Below, piece by piece: positions 8,346-16,449 of a stretch of 24,197 bases of DNA; positions within the stretch are counted from its first letter, which is position 1; each line of letters starts with the position of its first letter. The stretch covers positions 1 through 24,197 of the forward strand of contig CAZKOF010000030.1 of the NCBI GenBank assembly GCA_964554335.1, written 5' to 3'. Origin of the DNA: UBA3263 sp964554335. GTDB taxonomy: Bacteria > Bacteroidota > Bacteroidia > Bacteroidales > Muribaculaceae. The notes below the pieces were generated by a model. That model was not told the DNA's origin. It ran no database searches and saw only the letters and a program-made list of their open reading frames with translations. The translations under genes and the position numbers were made by a program.

Positions 8346-10475
8346 ATGAAGAAAATCCTGATGTCTACAGTGGCAGCTCTAACACTGGCAGCATGCTCCT
8401 CGCCGAAAGAAGAGCAGGCCCCTATCGTCGACAAGCCCGAATTCACGTCGACCGACGGCGTCTTCACCATCGAGGCTCTCGAGGCACTGGGCCGCGTCAG
8501 CGCCCCGGTTGTCAGCCCCGACAAGTCGAAACTCCTCTATTCAGTCAGCTACGAAAGCGTCGAGCAAAACACCTCCAACGCCGACCTCTACGTCGCCGAC
8601 CTCACCAATCCCGCCGAGCCCCACGCACGCCTGACGCGCACGGCCAAGAGCGAGGGCAACGCCGTTTGGCTCGCCGGCGGCAAGCAGATTGCATTCCTCT
8701 ATCCCGACGCCGACGGAAAATCGCAGATCTGGCTCATGGACGCCGACGGCTCCAACCGGTCGCAGCTCACCTCTGAAGAAAAGGGGGTCAACGGCTTCGT
8801 ATTCTCGCCCAACGAAAAGAACGTAGTCATGATTAAGAACATCAAATACTCACAGACCGCCCAAGACGTCTATCCCGACCTGCCCAAGGCTAACGCACGC
8901 ATCATCGACGACATGATGTATAAGCACTGGGACGAATGGGTGACCGAGATTCCACACCCCTTCCTGGCCGATTTCGACGGCAAGAGCATCGGCAACGTAC
9001 GCGACATCATGGCCGACGAACCCTTTGAATCGCCCGTCAAGCCTTTCGGCGGCATAGAGTCATTTGCCTGGAGCCCCGACAGCAAGAGCCTCGTCTACAC
9101 CTCCCGCAAAAAGACCGGCATGGAGTATGCCATCTCAACCAACTCCGACCTCTTCCTCTATAACCTCGCCGACGGCTCTACGCGCAACCTCACCGAGGGC
9201 ATGTATGGCTACGACACCAACCCCGTATTCTCGCCCGACGGTTCGCAGCTTGCCTGGCTCAGCATGGAACACGACGGCTATGAAAGCGACAAGAACCGCA
9301 TCATGGTGATGGACATGACCTCCGGCGAGAAGCGCGACCTGACAACCGACTGGGACTACACGGTCGACGCCATCGCCTGGCAGCCCTCGGGACACGGCCT
9401 CTTCTTCCTCGCCTACCGCGACGGCGTGCGCCCGGTGTTCAGCATGGCTCTTGACGGCACAGTAAGCGTGGTTGCGCAGGGCGAGTTTGACTATGACGGC
9501 CTCTGCCCGATGAGCGACAACGCCGTGGTCACCATGCGCCACTCAATGCTCCGCCCCAACGAAATCTTCCTGGCCGAGAACCTCAAAACCAAACCCCTGA
9601 CCGCGGTCAACGACGACATCTTCGCCCAACTGACAATGCCGACGGTTGAGCGCCGCATGGTCAGGACTACCGACGGCAAGGAGATGCTCACATGGATTGT
9701 CAAACCCCATGATTTCGACCCGACAAAGAAATATCCCGGCCTGCTCTACTGCCAGGGTGGTCCCCAGCAGGCTGTCAGCCAGTTCTGGAGCTACCGCTGG
9801 AACCTCGCCCTGATGGCCGCCAACGGCTACATTGTCATCGCCCCCAACCGCCGCGGCCTCCCCGGCTTCGGAACGGAATGGAACGCCCAGATTTCGGGTG
9901 ACTATCCCGGCCAGAACATGCGCGACTATCTCGCCGCAGTCGACGACGTGAAAACCGAACCCTGGCTCGACGAGAAACACATCGGCGCAACCGGCGCAAG
10001 CTACGGCGGCTTCTCCGTTTATTGGCTGGCCGGTAACCATGACCACCGCTTCGCTTGTCTGATTGCCCACGCCGGCATCTTCAATATCGAGTCGCAATAT
10101 CTTGAAACCGAAGAGATGTGGTTCGCCAACTGGGACATGGGCGGAGGCGACCGCAACGCCCCCGTACACGCGTCGGAGGACCCCACCTACGGTGCTTTCT
10201 GGAACAAGTCCAACCCCACGGCACAGCGCACGTTCGCCATGTCGCCCCACCGCTTCGTCGACAAGTGGGACACCCCCATTCTCATCACTCACGGCGAATA
10301 TGACTACCGCATCCTGTCATCCCAGGGAGAAATGGCCTTCAATGCCGCCAAGCTCCGCGGGGTGCCGGCCGAAATGGTAATCTTCCCCGACGAGAACCAT
10401 TGGATTCTGAAACCGCAGAACGCCATACTTTGGCAGCGCGTTTTCTTCCGCTGGCTCGACAAGTGGCTGAAATAA
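8346..10475 (+). CDS. S9 family prolyl oligopeptidase, DPP5-like dipeptidyl peptidase lipoprotein
   Basis: This 709-residue serine peptidase probably removes dipeptides from the N-termini of imported oligopeptides in the cell envelope, as DPP5 of Porphyromonas gingivalis does. The N-terminus is a lipoprotein signal with lipobox LAAC and C17 as the lipid-bearing cysteine. Residues about 40-420 form the beta-propeller, with repeated segments such as FAWSPDSKSLVYTS and PVFSPDGSQLAW. The C-terminal alpha/beta-hydrolase domain has the nucleophile S552 in GASYGG, D653 in GEYDYR and H685 in ENHW, so the triad is complete. It starts 30 bases after dnaG with no recognisable promoter in between, so read-through from dnaG is possible. 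The substrate class is inferred from the family; acylaminoacyl peptidase is the main alternative. Confidence 0.9.
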   Translation: MKKILMSTVAALTLAACSSPKEEQAPIVDKPEFTSTDGVFTIEALEALGRVSAPVVSPDKSKLLYSVSYESVEQNTSNADLYVADLTNPAEPHARLTRTAKSEGNAVWLAGGKQIAFLYPDADGKSQIWLMDADGSNRSQLTSEEKGVNGFVFSPNEKNVVMIKNIKYSQTAQDVYPDLPKANARIIDDMMYKHWDEWVTEIPHPFLADFDGKSIGNVRDIMADEPFESPVKPFGGIESFAWSPDSKSLVYTSRKKTGMEYAISTNSDLFLYNLADGSTRNLTEGMYGYDTNPVFSPDGSQLAWLSMEHDGYESDKNRIMVMDMTSGEKRDLTTDWDYTVDAIAWQPSGHGLFFLAYRDGVRPVFSMALDGTVSVVAQGEFDYDGLCPMSDNAVVTMRHSMLRPNEIFLAENLKTKPLTAVNDDIFAQLTMPTVERRMVRTTDGKEMLTWIVKPHDFDPTKKYPGLLYCQGGPQQAVSQFWSYRWNLALMAANGYIVIAPNRRGLPGFGTEWNAQISGDYPGQNMRDYLAAVDDVKTEPWLDEKHIGATGASYGGFSVYWLAGNHDHRFACLIAHAGIFNIESQYLETEEMWFANWDMGGGDRNAPVHASEDPTYGAFWNKSNPTAQRTFAMSPHRFVDKWDTPILITHGEYDYRILSSQGEMAFNAAKLRGVPAEMVIFPDENHWILKPQNAILWQRVFFRWLDKWLK

Positions 10476-10510
10476 CCCGACGCCTTCACATAAAAATAAC
10501 CCTGCAACAA

Positions 10511-10545
10511 ACTTGGCCCCGACACCTCCCCTGTCGGGGCCAAGT
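10511..10545 (+). terminator. strong hairpin after the S9 peptidase
   Basis: Arms at 10511-10524 and 10532-10545 are a perfect 14-bp inverted repeat (ACTTGGCCCCGACA and its complement) around a 7-base loop. There is no T-tract directly after it, so it may act as a transcript end or 3' stabiliser rather than a classic intrinsic terminator. It separates the dnaG region from the phospholipase gene. Confidence 0.7.
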
Positions 10546-10660
10546 CTATCCTGTAACTGTTAAGGTAACCTCAAAGTTAAAAAATATTTACTACGAAAAA
10601 AATACGAATTTTCCCCCCAAATAGGCAAACGTATCCCCGCCGGAGTAAATAATTTATTTG

Positions 10661-10668
10661 TAACTTTG
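10661..10668 (+). promoter_or_regulatory. -7 promoter element of the phospholipase A gene
   Basis: TAACTTTG ends 9 bases before the ATG at 10678, so the expected leader is about 5 bases. A -33 TTTG is not found at the usual spacing; upstream sequence is A/T-rich. Confidence 0.65.
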
Positions 10669-10677
10669 CGGTGAAAT

Positions 10678-11532
10678 ATGAGACGTCTGCTATTCATAAT
10701 CACATTACTACTGCTGGCGGGGACCGGAACGGCGACTGCTCAGGTATTGTCGTTCAACGATTCTATTTCGCGGTTCGACGCCGACTCCCTGCGTATGGCC
10801 TACGACAAGGGTCCCTACTTCACGTTCTATAAAGACAATTATTTTATTCTCGGCACCGCTCTCGGCTACAAGCCCACGAACGAAAACTCCAACGTGAAGT
10901 TCCAAATTTCCATACAACAGAAACTGACCAAGTCAACCCTCCCGTTCCATACCTACCTCTATCTCTTCTACACCCAGAAGTGTTTTTGGAACGTTTTCCA
11001 GAACTCCCTGCCCATGACCGACCTGAACTTTAACCCGGGCATCGGTCTGGCGCGCCCGTTCTTCTCAACGACCACCGGTCGCTACATCGGCAAGGCATTC
11101 TTTCTGATCGAGCATGAGAGCAACGGCCGCGACGGCGACGCCTCGCGCTCGTGGAACCGAATCAGTTTCGGAGGCAACATCCTCGTTGACAACAACATCA
11201 TGGTCTACGCCAAGTTCTGGATTCCCATTATCGACGGCAGCAACAACCGCGACATACTGAAATACTGCGGAATTTATCAGATGGGATTTCAAGTCATGGA
11301 CAACAAGCGCCGGCTCGGAGCCTCGATGCTGCTGATAAAGCGCGCCAGCTGGAACCCTTTCAACTGGAATATGCAACTCGACATCAAATTCCGCATTTGG
11401 GAGCGCGATAACCAATATTTGTTTCTACAATATTACAACGGCTACGGCGAGGGGTTACTCGCCTACAAGGAGTTTCACAGCGAAATCAGAATGGGCATCT
11501 GCCTGAGCCCCACGTTCTTCAGCGAATACTAA
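10678..11532 (+). CDS. pldA: outer membrane phospholipase A (OMPLA)
   Basis: OMPLA hydrolyses acyl chains of phospholipids that have strayed into the outer leaflet of the outer membrane, helping keep the lipopolysaccharide layer asymmetric. The 284-residue protein has a cleavable signal (hydrophobic run, ending about residue 22 at TATAQ). The family's active site is visible as H146 and S148 in EHESNGR, plus N160 in SRSWNR. The spacing (2 and 12 residues) equals that of H142, S144 and N156 in the E. coli enzyme. The remainder alternates polar and hydrophobic residues as in a 12-stranded barrel. The gene is monocistronic by its own promoter and stands just before the lpxB operon, so two outer-membrane lipid functions are side by side. 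Confidence 0.92.
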   Translation: MRRLLFIITLLLLAGTGTATAQVLSFNDSISRFDADSLRMAYDKGPYFTFYKDNYFILGTALGYKPTNENSNVKFQISIQQKLTKSTLPFHTYLYLFYTQKCFWNVFQNSLPMTDLNFNPGIGLARPFFSTTTGRYIGKAFFLIEHESNGRDGDASRSWNRISFGGNILVDNNIMVYAKFWIPIIDGSNNRDILKYCGIYQMGFQVMDNKRRLGASMLLIKRASWNPFNWNMQLDIKFRIWERDNQYLFLQYYNGYGEGLLAYKEFHSEIRMGICLSPTFFSEY

Positions 11533-11573
11533 ATCTCCGGCATGTGAAATATTTGTTGCAAAAGTGTACATAA

Positions 11574-11605
11574 TTTGCGGGCATTGGGTTCTTTCCGTAA
11601 CTTTG
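11574..11605 (+). promoter_or_regulatory. promoter of the retropepsin-like/lpxB operon (TTTG-N20-TAACTTTG)
   Basis: TTTG at 11574-11577 and TAACTTTG at 11598-11605 have a 20-base spacer, close to consensus. The -7 element ends 8 bases before the chosen ATG at 11614, so the leader would be about 4 bases. Confidence 0.75.
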
Positions 11606-11613
11606 TGCCCGCA

Positions 11614-12552
11614 ATGAAAAAATCAGGCTCACGCAAGAAAACACTCCGGATCTCGCTTCTGCTTTTGGCAATGGTGCTTGGCGGCGTCTATGCCTACAAC
11701 AACTGGCAGCTGGGCCACCTCAATTCCAATCCGCAGTTCCAAGAGATTTCCGGTAACCTCATAAGCCGCTTCAAGGCCGGTCAGACCACGTCAATAAATC
11801 CCGTCAGCGGAAACATTGTCTACTTCGACCTCGGCTCACGCCATTCTTTCATCAACCGCCGCTCGGTCGAACGACTTGACTCAATGGGCTTTTCCCCGAA
11901 ATATTCGCCCACGCTCATCTACACCACCGATGCCGACGGCCACTACCGACTCTTCACCCGGAAAGTTACCATCGACATCACCCTACCCAATCCCGAACTT
12001 CCTGACTCGATGTTCATTATCCGCAACGCCGAACTCCTGCTCGTCGGTAATGATCACCCCAACGTGTTCGGTATGGACTTTCTGCGCAACGTCGTGATTG
12101 AACGCCTCTGGCCTGAAGGGATCATCAGCATTTACAAAAATGTGCCCGAAGGCTACTCAACCGTCTGCGACATAACGGTCCATGACTCGCCGTTGGGCAA
12201 CTACGTCGGCTCTGCCGGACGCGCATCAATCCGCCTCGCAGTCAACGACGAAGCTCCGCGCGACTACTTCCTCGACACGGGCGGCAACATGCGCGACATC
12301 GAGGTGGTCCAGCCCAAGTCCAACATGCTCTCCGCAACCAGCGCCGTTGAAATCGACTCCATTACCGGCTACTATATCCAGCGGCGTTGCCGCGTCAGCT
12401 TCGGCAACCGCATGCGTTTCAGTAACGTGGTCTACTGCGACACACTCCACACCGACGAATTCTCGGTCAACCCCCTGCAGCTTTTCGACCAGGACTTCGT
12501 CATCGACATGCGAGGACGCAGGCTGATGATACATAAAACCCGGCAGTTATGA
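11614..12552 (+). CDS. membrane-anchored protein with two retropepsin-like aspartic protease motifs
   Basis: This 312-residue protein has a positively charged N-terminus and one hydrophobic segment at about 13-28 (ISLLLLAMVLGGVYAY), so the rest is probably periplasmic. Two copies of an aspartic-protease-like pattern follow. Copy one has D72-L-G-S with SRHSFI, and later GMDFL at 153-157. Copy two has D221-T-G-G, and later FDQDF at 291-295 followed by VIDMRGRRLMI. In clan AA peptidases, DTG(S/A) supplies the catalytic aspartate and a later (L)GxDFL strand closes the fold. Here copy one has Leu for Thr, and copy two has Gly for Ser. A bilobal intramolecular pair is possible, or one or both lobes may be inactive. 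Its stop overlaps the lpxB start in an ATGA, so the two proteins are co-produced. The ATG at 11614 is chosen from the promoter position. Function unknown. Confidence 0.72.
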   Translation: MKKSGSRKKTLRISLLLLAMVLGGVYAYNNWQLGHLNSNPQFQEISGNLISRFKAGQTTSINPVSGNIVYFDLGSRHSFINRRSVERLDSMGFSPKYSPTLIYTTDADGHYRLFTRKVTIDITLPNPELPDSMFIIRNAELLLVGNDHPNVFGMDFLRNVVIERLWPEGIISIYKNVPEGYSTVCDITVHDSPLGNYVGSAGRASIRLAVNDEAPRDYFLDTGGNMRDIEVVQPKSNMLSATSAVEIDSITGYYIQRRCRVSFGNRMRFSNVVYCDTLHTDEFSVNPLQLFDQDFVIDMRGRRLMIHKTRQL

Positions 12553-13673
12553 CCTACATGCTCTGTGCCGGCGAGGCTTCCGGTGACCTACACGCATCAG
12601 AACTTATCAGCGCGCTCCGAATTCAGGACCCCGAGGCGCGCTTCGTATTCCTCGGCGGCGACTTGATGGCCCGCGCCGCAGGATGCAACCCGGCAATTCA
12701 CTATCGCGACATGGCCTACATGGGCTTCGTCGACGTTGCCCGCCATTTGGGCGACGTTACCCGCAATCTGCGCGTAGCCTCCACTCTGCTCGAACGCACG
12801 GGCCCCGACGCCCTCATTCTGATTGACTACCCCTCGTTCAATCTGCGCCTTGCAGCCGAGGCCCGGCGCCTCGACATTCCGACCTACTACTATATCTCGC
12901 CCAAAGTATGGGCATGGAAAGAATTCCGCACGGCAAAGATCACGGAACTCTGCCGCATGGTCTTCGGCATCTTCCCCTTCGAACCCGAATTCTACCGCCG
13001 TCATGGCTATGAACGCTGCATCTACGTCGGCAATCCATCAGTCGAAGAGATTGACCGGCGCCTCGCCGACGCCCCGGATTCGGACGAATTCAAACGCGCC
13101 CACGGCCTTTCCCCGAAGCCGATAATAGCAATCGTTCCGGGCAGCCGCATAGGCGAAATCAGCCGCAACATGCCGATTATGCTTGAGGCCGCACGTGTGC
13201 TTCGTTCAAAATATCAGGCCGTTATCGCCGGAGCTCCGGGCGTGGCCACGGAAACATACCGTTCGGCCGACGTCCCGGTGATTTTCGACGCCACGACCGA
13301 ACTGATGCACGCCGCAACCGCAGCAATCGTCACCTCGGGGACCGCCTCGCTCGAGGCCGCCCTCGCCGCCGTGCCGCAGGTAGTGTGCTATCGCCACACC
13401 GGCTCGCGGGCCCTCTATGCCGTCATGTCGCGTGTGCTGAAAATTCCCTACGTCAGCCTCCCCAACCTCGTTGCCCGCCAAGAGGTTGTCCCCGAACTGC
13501 TGCTCCATAAATGCACGCCGCTCGAAGTGTTGCGCAACCTGATTAACGTGCTCCCGGGCCATCGCGGCCACGAAGCCCAGCTCGCAGGCTATCGCCTGAT
13601 TCGCGAAAAACTCGGCACGACCCACGCCGCGGCAACCGCCGCGCGCCTGCTCCTCGCCGACCTCAAAGCCTGA
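12549..13673 (+). CDS. lpxB: lipid-A-disaccharide synthase LpxB
   Basis: LpxB joins UDP-2,3-diacylglucosamine and lipid X to make the disaccharide backbone of lipid A at the inner face of the cytoplasmic membrane. The 374-residue protein is a full-length glycosyltransferase family 19 enzyme. It begins with the family signature CAGEASGDLHAS, followed by FLGGD and MGFVDVARHL. The donor-binding half shows PGSRIGEI and the conserved VTSGTASLEAALAAVPQVVC. It is the second gene of an operon with the retropepsin-like protein (ATGA overlap), an unusual partner. Its stop is 4 bases from the stop of the convergent CPBP gene, with no hairpin between, so transcripts of the two operons must overlap. Confidence 0.96.
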   Translation: MTYMLCAGEASGDLHASELISALRIQDPEARFVFLGGDLMARAAGCNPAIHYRDMAYMGFVDVARHLGDVTRNLRVASTLLERTGPDALILIDYPSFNLRLAAEARRLDIPTYYYISPKVWAWKEFRTAKITELCRMVFGIFPFEPEFYRRHGYERCIYVGNPSVEEIDRRLADAPDSDEFKRAHGLSPKPIIAIVPGSRIGEISRNMPIMLEAARVLRSKYQAVIAGAPGVATETYRSADVPVIFDATTELMHAATAAIVTSGTASLEAALAAVPQVVCYRHTGSRALYAVMSRVLKIPYVSLPNLVARQEVVPELLLHKCTPLEVLRNLINVLPGHRGHEAQLAGYRLIREKLGTTHAAATAARLLLADLKA

Positions 13674-13677
13674 GACC

Positions 13678-14292
13678 TCATATCGGGAACCAGATGAACA
13701 CGGCGACGTCCCACAAGGCGTGCGACACCACCAACGGCGTCATCCGGTCAGGAAAAAGCCGATAAAACAATCCCCAAACAACGCCGGCAACCGCAGCGGC
13801 CATCACGAGCATGAAATTGCATGACCCGACATGGACCAACGCATAGAACAGCGTCGCAACAACGAAGCCGCCGTCGGCCGACAATCGCTCCGACAGAGTG
13901 TGCTGAACGTATCCGCGCCAAAAAATTTCCTCGGCCGGACCGATAAGAAAAAACATCAGCGCCGTCAGCAGCCAGGGCGACTCGCCGCCCTTCATCCCAT
14001 AAATCATGTCAACCTGCGGGCGAGCGAAGTCAAACATCAGGACCGAAAGCTTGTCGCCAACCCAAAACACACCCCATAGCGCCGCGGCCATACCTACACC
14101 GAGGAGAATATCTCCAACGTTGAAACGCAGGCACTTCAGCAACCGGGGGCGAAAATTCAGCGCAAGAACCGAAAGGACTCCGGCCGATGCCGTCATCATC
14201 CACCAAAAATTAACATAGGGAGCCGTCAGCGGCATGAACATGACGCTCCAAAGAATCAGCGTAAGAACCAGAGCAAAAACCGGACGCTTCAA
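13678..14292 (-). CDS. CPBP family intramembrane metalloprotease (CAAX-protease-like)
   Basis: This 204-residue membrane protein has several hydrophobic segments and the three CPBP/Rce1-like motifs. These are E121-E122 with R126 (EEIFWRG), H154 in FYALVH, and H191 with D195 in SHALWD. These residues hold the catalytic metal in related proteases. The TTG at 14292 lies one base after the menA stop, so the genes are coupled; a TTG at 14328 inside menA would add 12 residues and is the alternative. Bacterial CPBP proteins take part in peptide maturation, self-immunity or unknown processes. Pairing with a prenyltransferase is suggestive but not proof of a shared pathway. The stop faces lpxB at 4 bases. 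Confidence 0.82.
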   Translation of the reverse strand: MKRPVFALVLTLILWSVMFMPLTAPYVNFWWMMTASAGVLSVLALNFRPRLLKCLRFNVGDILLGVGMAAALWGVFWVGDKLSVLMFDFARPQVDMIYGMKGGESPWLLTALMFFLIGPAEEIFWRGYVQHTLSERLSADGGFVVATLFYALVHVGSCNFMLVMAAAVAGVVWGLFYRLFPDRMTPLVVSHALWDVAVFIWFPI

Positions 14293-14293
14293 C

Positions 14294-15214
14294 TCACACC
14301 ACCCCCGCAATGACAAACGATAACGCAAGCAACAGACTGAACTGAAGCTGCAACTTGGCCGTCAGCTCATCGAGACCCGCAATGGCCGTGGTCTCGCCGT
14401 CGGACCGGCTCATCAGCATGCAGCGTACATGCGACAACCCCTGAGGCAGACAAAGCAGAATCAGCAGGCTCCAAACCGGAAGCAGACCCAGAGCAACACA
14501 CGCGCCCACAAAAGCGAACGCCCCGGCAATCCAGAAAGCATAAAGCCCCGCCGAAGCCTTGCGGCCAAGTTTCATCGCCAGGGTAACGATGCCCGCGCGG
14601 CGGTCGGTGCTTATGTCGCGGGTATTGTTGACATGAAGAATCGCAACCGTAATCATGCCGACAGGCACGGCAATCAGAAACACGCGGGAATCAACGTGGC
14701 CGGAGGCAACAAACGACGTGCCCCACATCGGCAGCCAGGCATAGGCAACGGCAATAACGACGTCGCCCAGCGCACGGTATTTCAACATAGGATAAAGCAA
14801 CGTGCAAAGCAATCCGCCAATGCCGACCCATAACAACTCAATGCCGGTGCGCATCATCAACCCACATCCGGCCACCGTCGCAACGACAAGCAACCCGATA
14901 GCGAGGCGCAACATCTGCGCCGGGCGGAAAACGCCGTCAATCAGCGTTCTGACGCAATATGCACCCTCAGCGTCGACGCCGCGGCGATAGTCAAACCAGT
15001 CGCTCCACACATTGCCTGCGGCATGAAACAACACAATATTGACAACCGCCCAGATCCCGTTGACCCAATTCACCTCAACTCCCGTTGAAAACAGATAAGC
15101 CAACGCCACAACCACGGGCATCACCGACGCCGGAAACGACCACGGCCGCGTGGCAACTACCCAGCCCTTCAATCCGGGGCCACGGCGCGAAACATTCAAT
15201 TCTTCTTTACTCAT
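14294..15214 (-). CDS. menA: 1,4-dihydroxy-2-naphthoate polyprenyltransferase MenA
   Basis: MenA attaches the polyprenyl tail to dihydroxynaphthoate in menaquinone synthesis, in the cytoplasmic membrane. The 306-residue UbiA-family protein has about eight to nine hydrophobic segments. The first metal-diphosphate site reads GNVWSDWFDYRRGVD (67-81), and the second is HVNNTRDISTDRRAG, both typical of MenA rather than UbiA. The start MSKEEL at 15214 lies about 40 bases below its -7 element. It is the first gene of a two-gene minus-strand operon with the CPBP protease and is divergent from the AI-2E family gene. Menaquinone is the standard quinone in Bacteroidales, which fits. Confidence 0.92.
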   Translation of the reverse strand: MSKEELNVSRRGPGLKGWVVATRPWSFPASVMPVVVALAYLFSTGVEVNWVNGIWAVVNIVLFHAAGNVWSDWFDYRRGVDAEGAYCVRTLIDGVFRPAQMLRLAIGLLVVATVAGCGLMMRTGIELLWVGIGGLLCTLLYPMLKYRALGDVVIAVAYAWLPMWGTSFVASGHVDSRVFLIAVPVGMITVAILHVNNTRDISTDRRAGIVTLAMKLGRKASAGLYAFWIAGAFAFVGACVALGLLPVWSLLILLCLPQGLSHVRCMLMSRSDGETTAIAGLDELTAKLQLQFSLLLALSFVIAGVV

Positions 15215-15254
15215 TGCATATTCACATGTTAATGGTTATGTTCAAATTCAGCAG

Positions 15255-15262
15255 CAAAGTTA
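15255..15262 (-). promoter_or_regulatory. -7 promoter element of menA
   Basis: On the minus strand this reads TAACTTTG. Transcription would begin near 15251, giving a leader of about 37 bases. It stands 22 bases from the oppositely oriented element at 15285-15292, so RNA polymerase footprints of the two promoters overlap. Confidence 0.7.
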
Positions 15263-15284
15263 CAAAAAAATCGCGAATTTTTCT

Positions 15285-15292
15285 TAACTTTG
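15285..15292 (+). promoter_or_regulatory. -7 promoter element of the AI-2E family gene
   Basis: TAACTTTG ends 5 bases before the ATG at 15298, so the message should be nearly leaderless. No TTTG is seen at -33; that region carries the menA -7 element in reverse. Confidence 0.7.
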
Positions 15293-15297
15293 TCGCT

Positions 15298-16410
15298 ATG
15301 GAACGGAAAACTTTCGGGCAAAAGCCCTTCACCTTTGACCGCGTCGTCAGGATGCTCCTTGCCGCAGTGGTTTTCAGCGCAATAATATGGCTCATCTACA
15401 TTCTGCGCGACGTCCTGCTACCTTTCGGCGTCGCCGTCGTGATTGCCTACCTGCTGGAACCCCTCGTGCAATTCAATCGCCGCCTGCTTCACCTGAAAGG
15501 GCGCGTGATAGCCGTATTCGTCACCTTTTTCGGCGTTCTCTTCGCCCTGGTGATGCTGATTTGGGCATTCCTCCCCTCCATAATCACCGAGATGCACCAG
15601 GTCTCGACCCTCGTGTCGCAATATGCCTCGTCTGACCAGACCGTCCCCTTTATCCCCCAGAGCGTCCACCGCTTCCTCAAAGAAAACATTGACTTCGCCC
15701 GCATGTCATCGCTCCTCTCGGGCGCCGACTGGGTCAGCATCGGCTCCGGAATGCTCAGCATTCTAAGCAGCGGCATCAGCTTCCTCATCAGCGTCTTCAA
15801 CTGGCTCCTCGTTGTGCTCTACGTGGTCTTCATAATGCTTGACTACGACCGCCTTGCGCGCGGATTTCACGCAATGGTCCCCCCGATCTGGCGCAAACAG
15901 GCCTTTGCTCTGGGCCGCGACCTTCAAAAGTCAATGAACCACTATTTCCGCGGTCAGGCGCTCGTGGCCTTCTGCGTCGGCATCCTTTTCAGCATCGGCT
16001 TCCTGATTATGGGACTCCCTCTCGCCGTCATTCTCGGCCTCTTCATAGGTCTGCTCAACATGGTCCCCTACCTGCAGCTCGCCTCAATACCCGTGACGGC
16101 CCTGCTCTGCCTGATTTATAGTGCCCAGGGCACCGACGGCTTCTGGATAATCTTCGGCGAGGCCATGGCCGTCTACTGCATTGTTCAGGCAATCCAGGAC
16201 CTCTTCCTGACCCCCAAAATCATGGGCAAGGCAATGGGACTTAATCCGGCAATCATACTCCTCTCCCTCAGCATCTGGGGCTCGCTCCTCGGCCTGCTCG
16301 GAATGATCATCGCCCTGCCGATGACAACCCTGCTCCTCAGCTACTACGAACGTTACGTCATCAGCGGCTCCGACCGCCGCAAACTCAACTCCCTCATCGA
16401 CCAAACCTGA
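15298..16410 (+). CDS. AI-2E family transporter (TqsA/PerM-like membrane protein)
   Basis: This 370-residue membrane protein belongs to the AI-2E family, whose members include AI-2 exporters and sodium/proton antiporters; the substrate here is unknown. Two hydrophobic segments near the N-terminus are followed by a soluble loop (about residues 100-160). A C-terminal bundle then carries the family motifs YFRGQALVAF, GLLNMVPYLQ and DLFLTPKIMGKAMGLNP. The open frame extends upstream to 15085 over menA, but those residues are an antisense reading, and the promoter at 15285-15292 fixes the start at MERKTFGQK. It is divergent from menA and lies 39 bases before the MntA/HepT pair, which has its own promoter. 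Confidence 0.9.
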   Translation: MERKTFGQKPFTFDRVVRMLLAAVVFSAIIWLIYILRDVLLPFGVAVVIAYLLEPLVQFNRRLLHLKGRVIAVFVTFFGVLFALVMLIWAFLPSIITEMHQVSTLVSQYASSDQTVPFIPQSVHRFLKENIDFARMSSLLSGADWVSIGSGMLSILSSGISFLISVFNWLLVVLYVVFIMLDYDRLARGFHAMVPPIWRKQAFALGRDLQKSMNHYFRGQALVAFCVGILFSIGFLIMGLPLAVILGLFIGLLNMVPYLQLASIPVTALLCLIYSAQGTDGFWIIFGEAMAVYCIVQAIQDLFLTPKIMGKAMGLNPAIILLSLSIWGSLLGLLGMIIALPMTTLLLSYYERYVISGSDRRKLNSLIDQT

Positions 16411-16413
16411 CAA

Positions 16414-16445
16414 CTTGCATAATAACCAAAAACTCTCTATCTTTG
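16414..16445 (+). promoter_or_regulatory. promoter of the mntA-hepT operon
   Basis: CTTG at 16414-16417 and TATCTTTG at 16438-16445 have a 20-base spacer. The -7 element ends only 4 bases before the ATG at 16450, so the transcript should begin at or next to the start codon. Confidence 0.65.
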
Positions 16446-16449
16446 CACC

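Noticed and set aside
9543..10292. 249-residue minus-strand ORF opposite the S9 peptidase
   Set aside because: Antisense shadow; the sense strand has a complete catalytic triad.
15085..15297. N-terminal extension of the AI-2E protein
   Set aside because: Antisense of menA and upstream of the promoter at 15285-15292.
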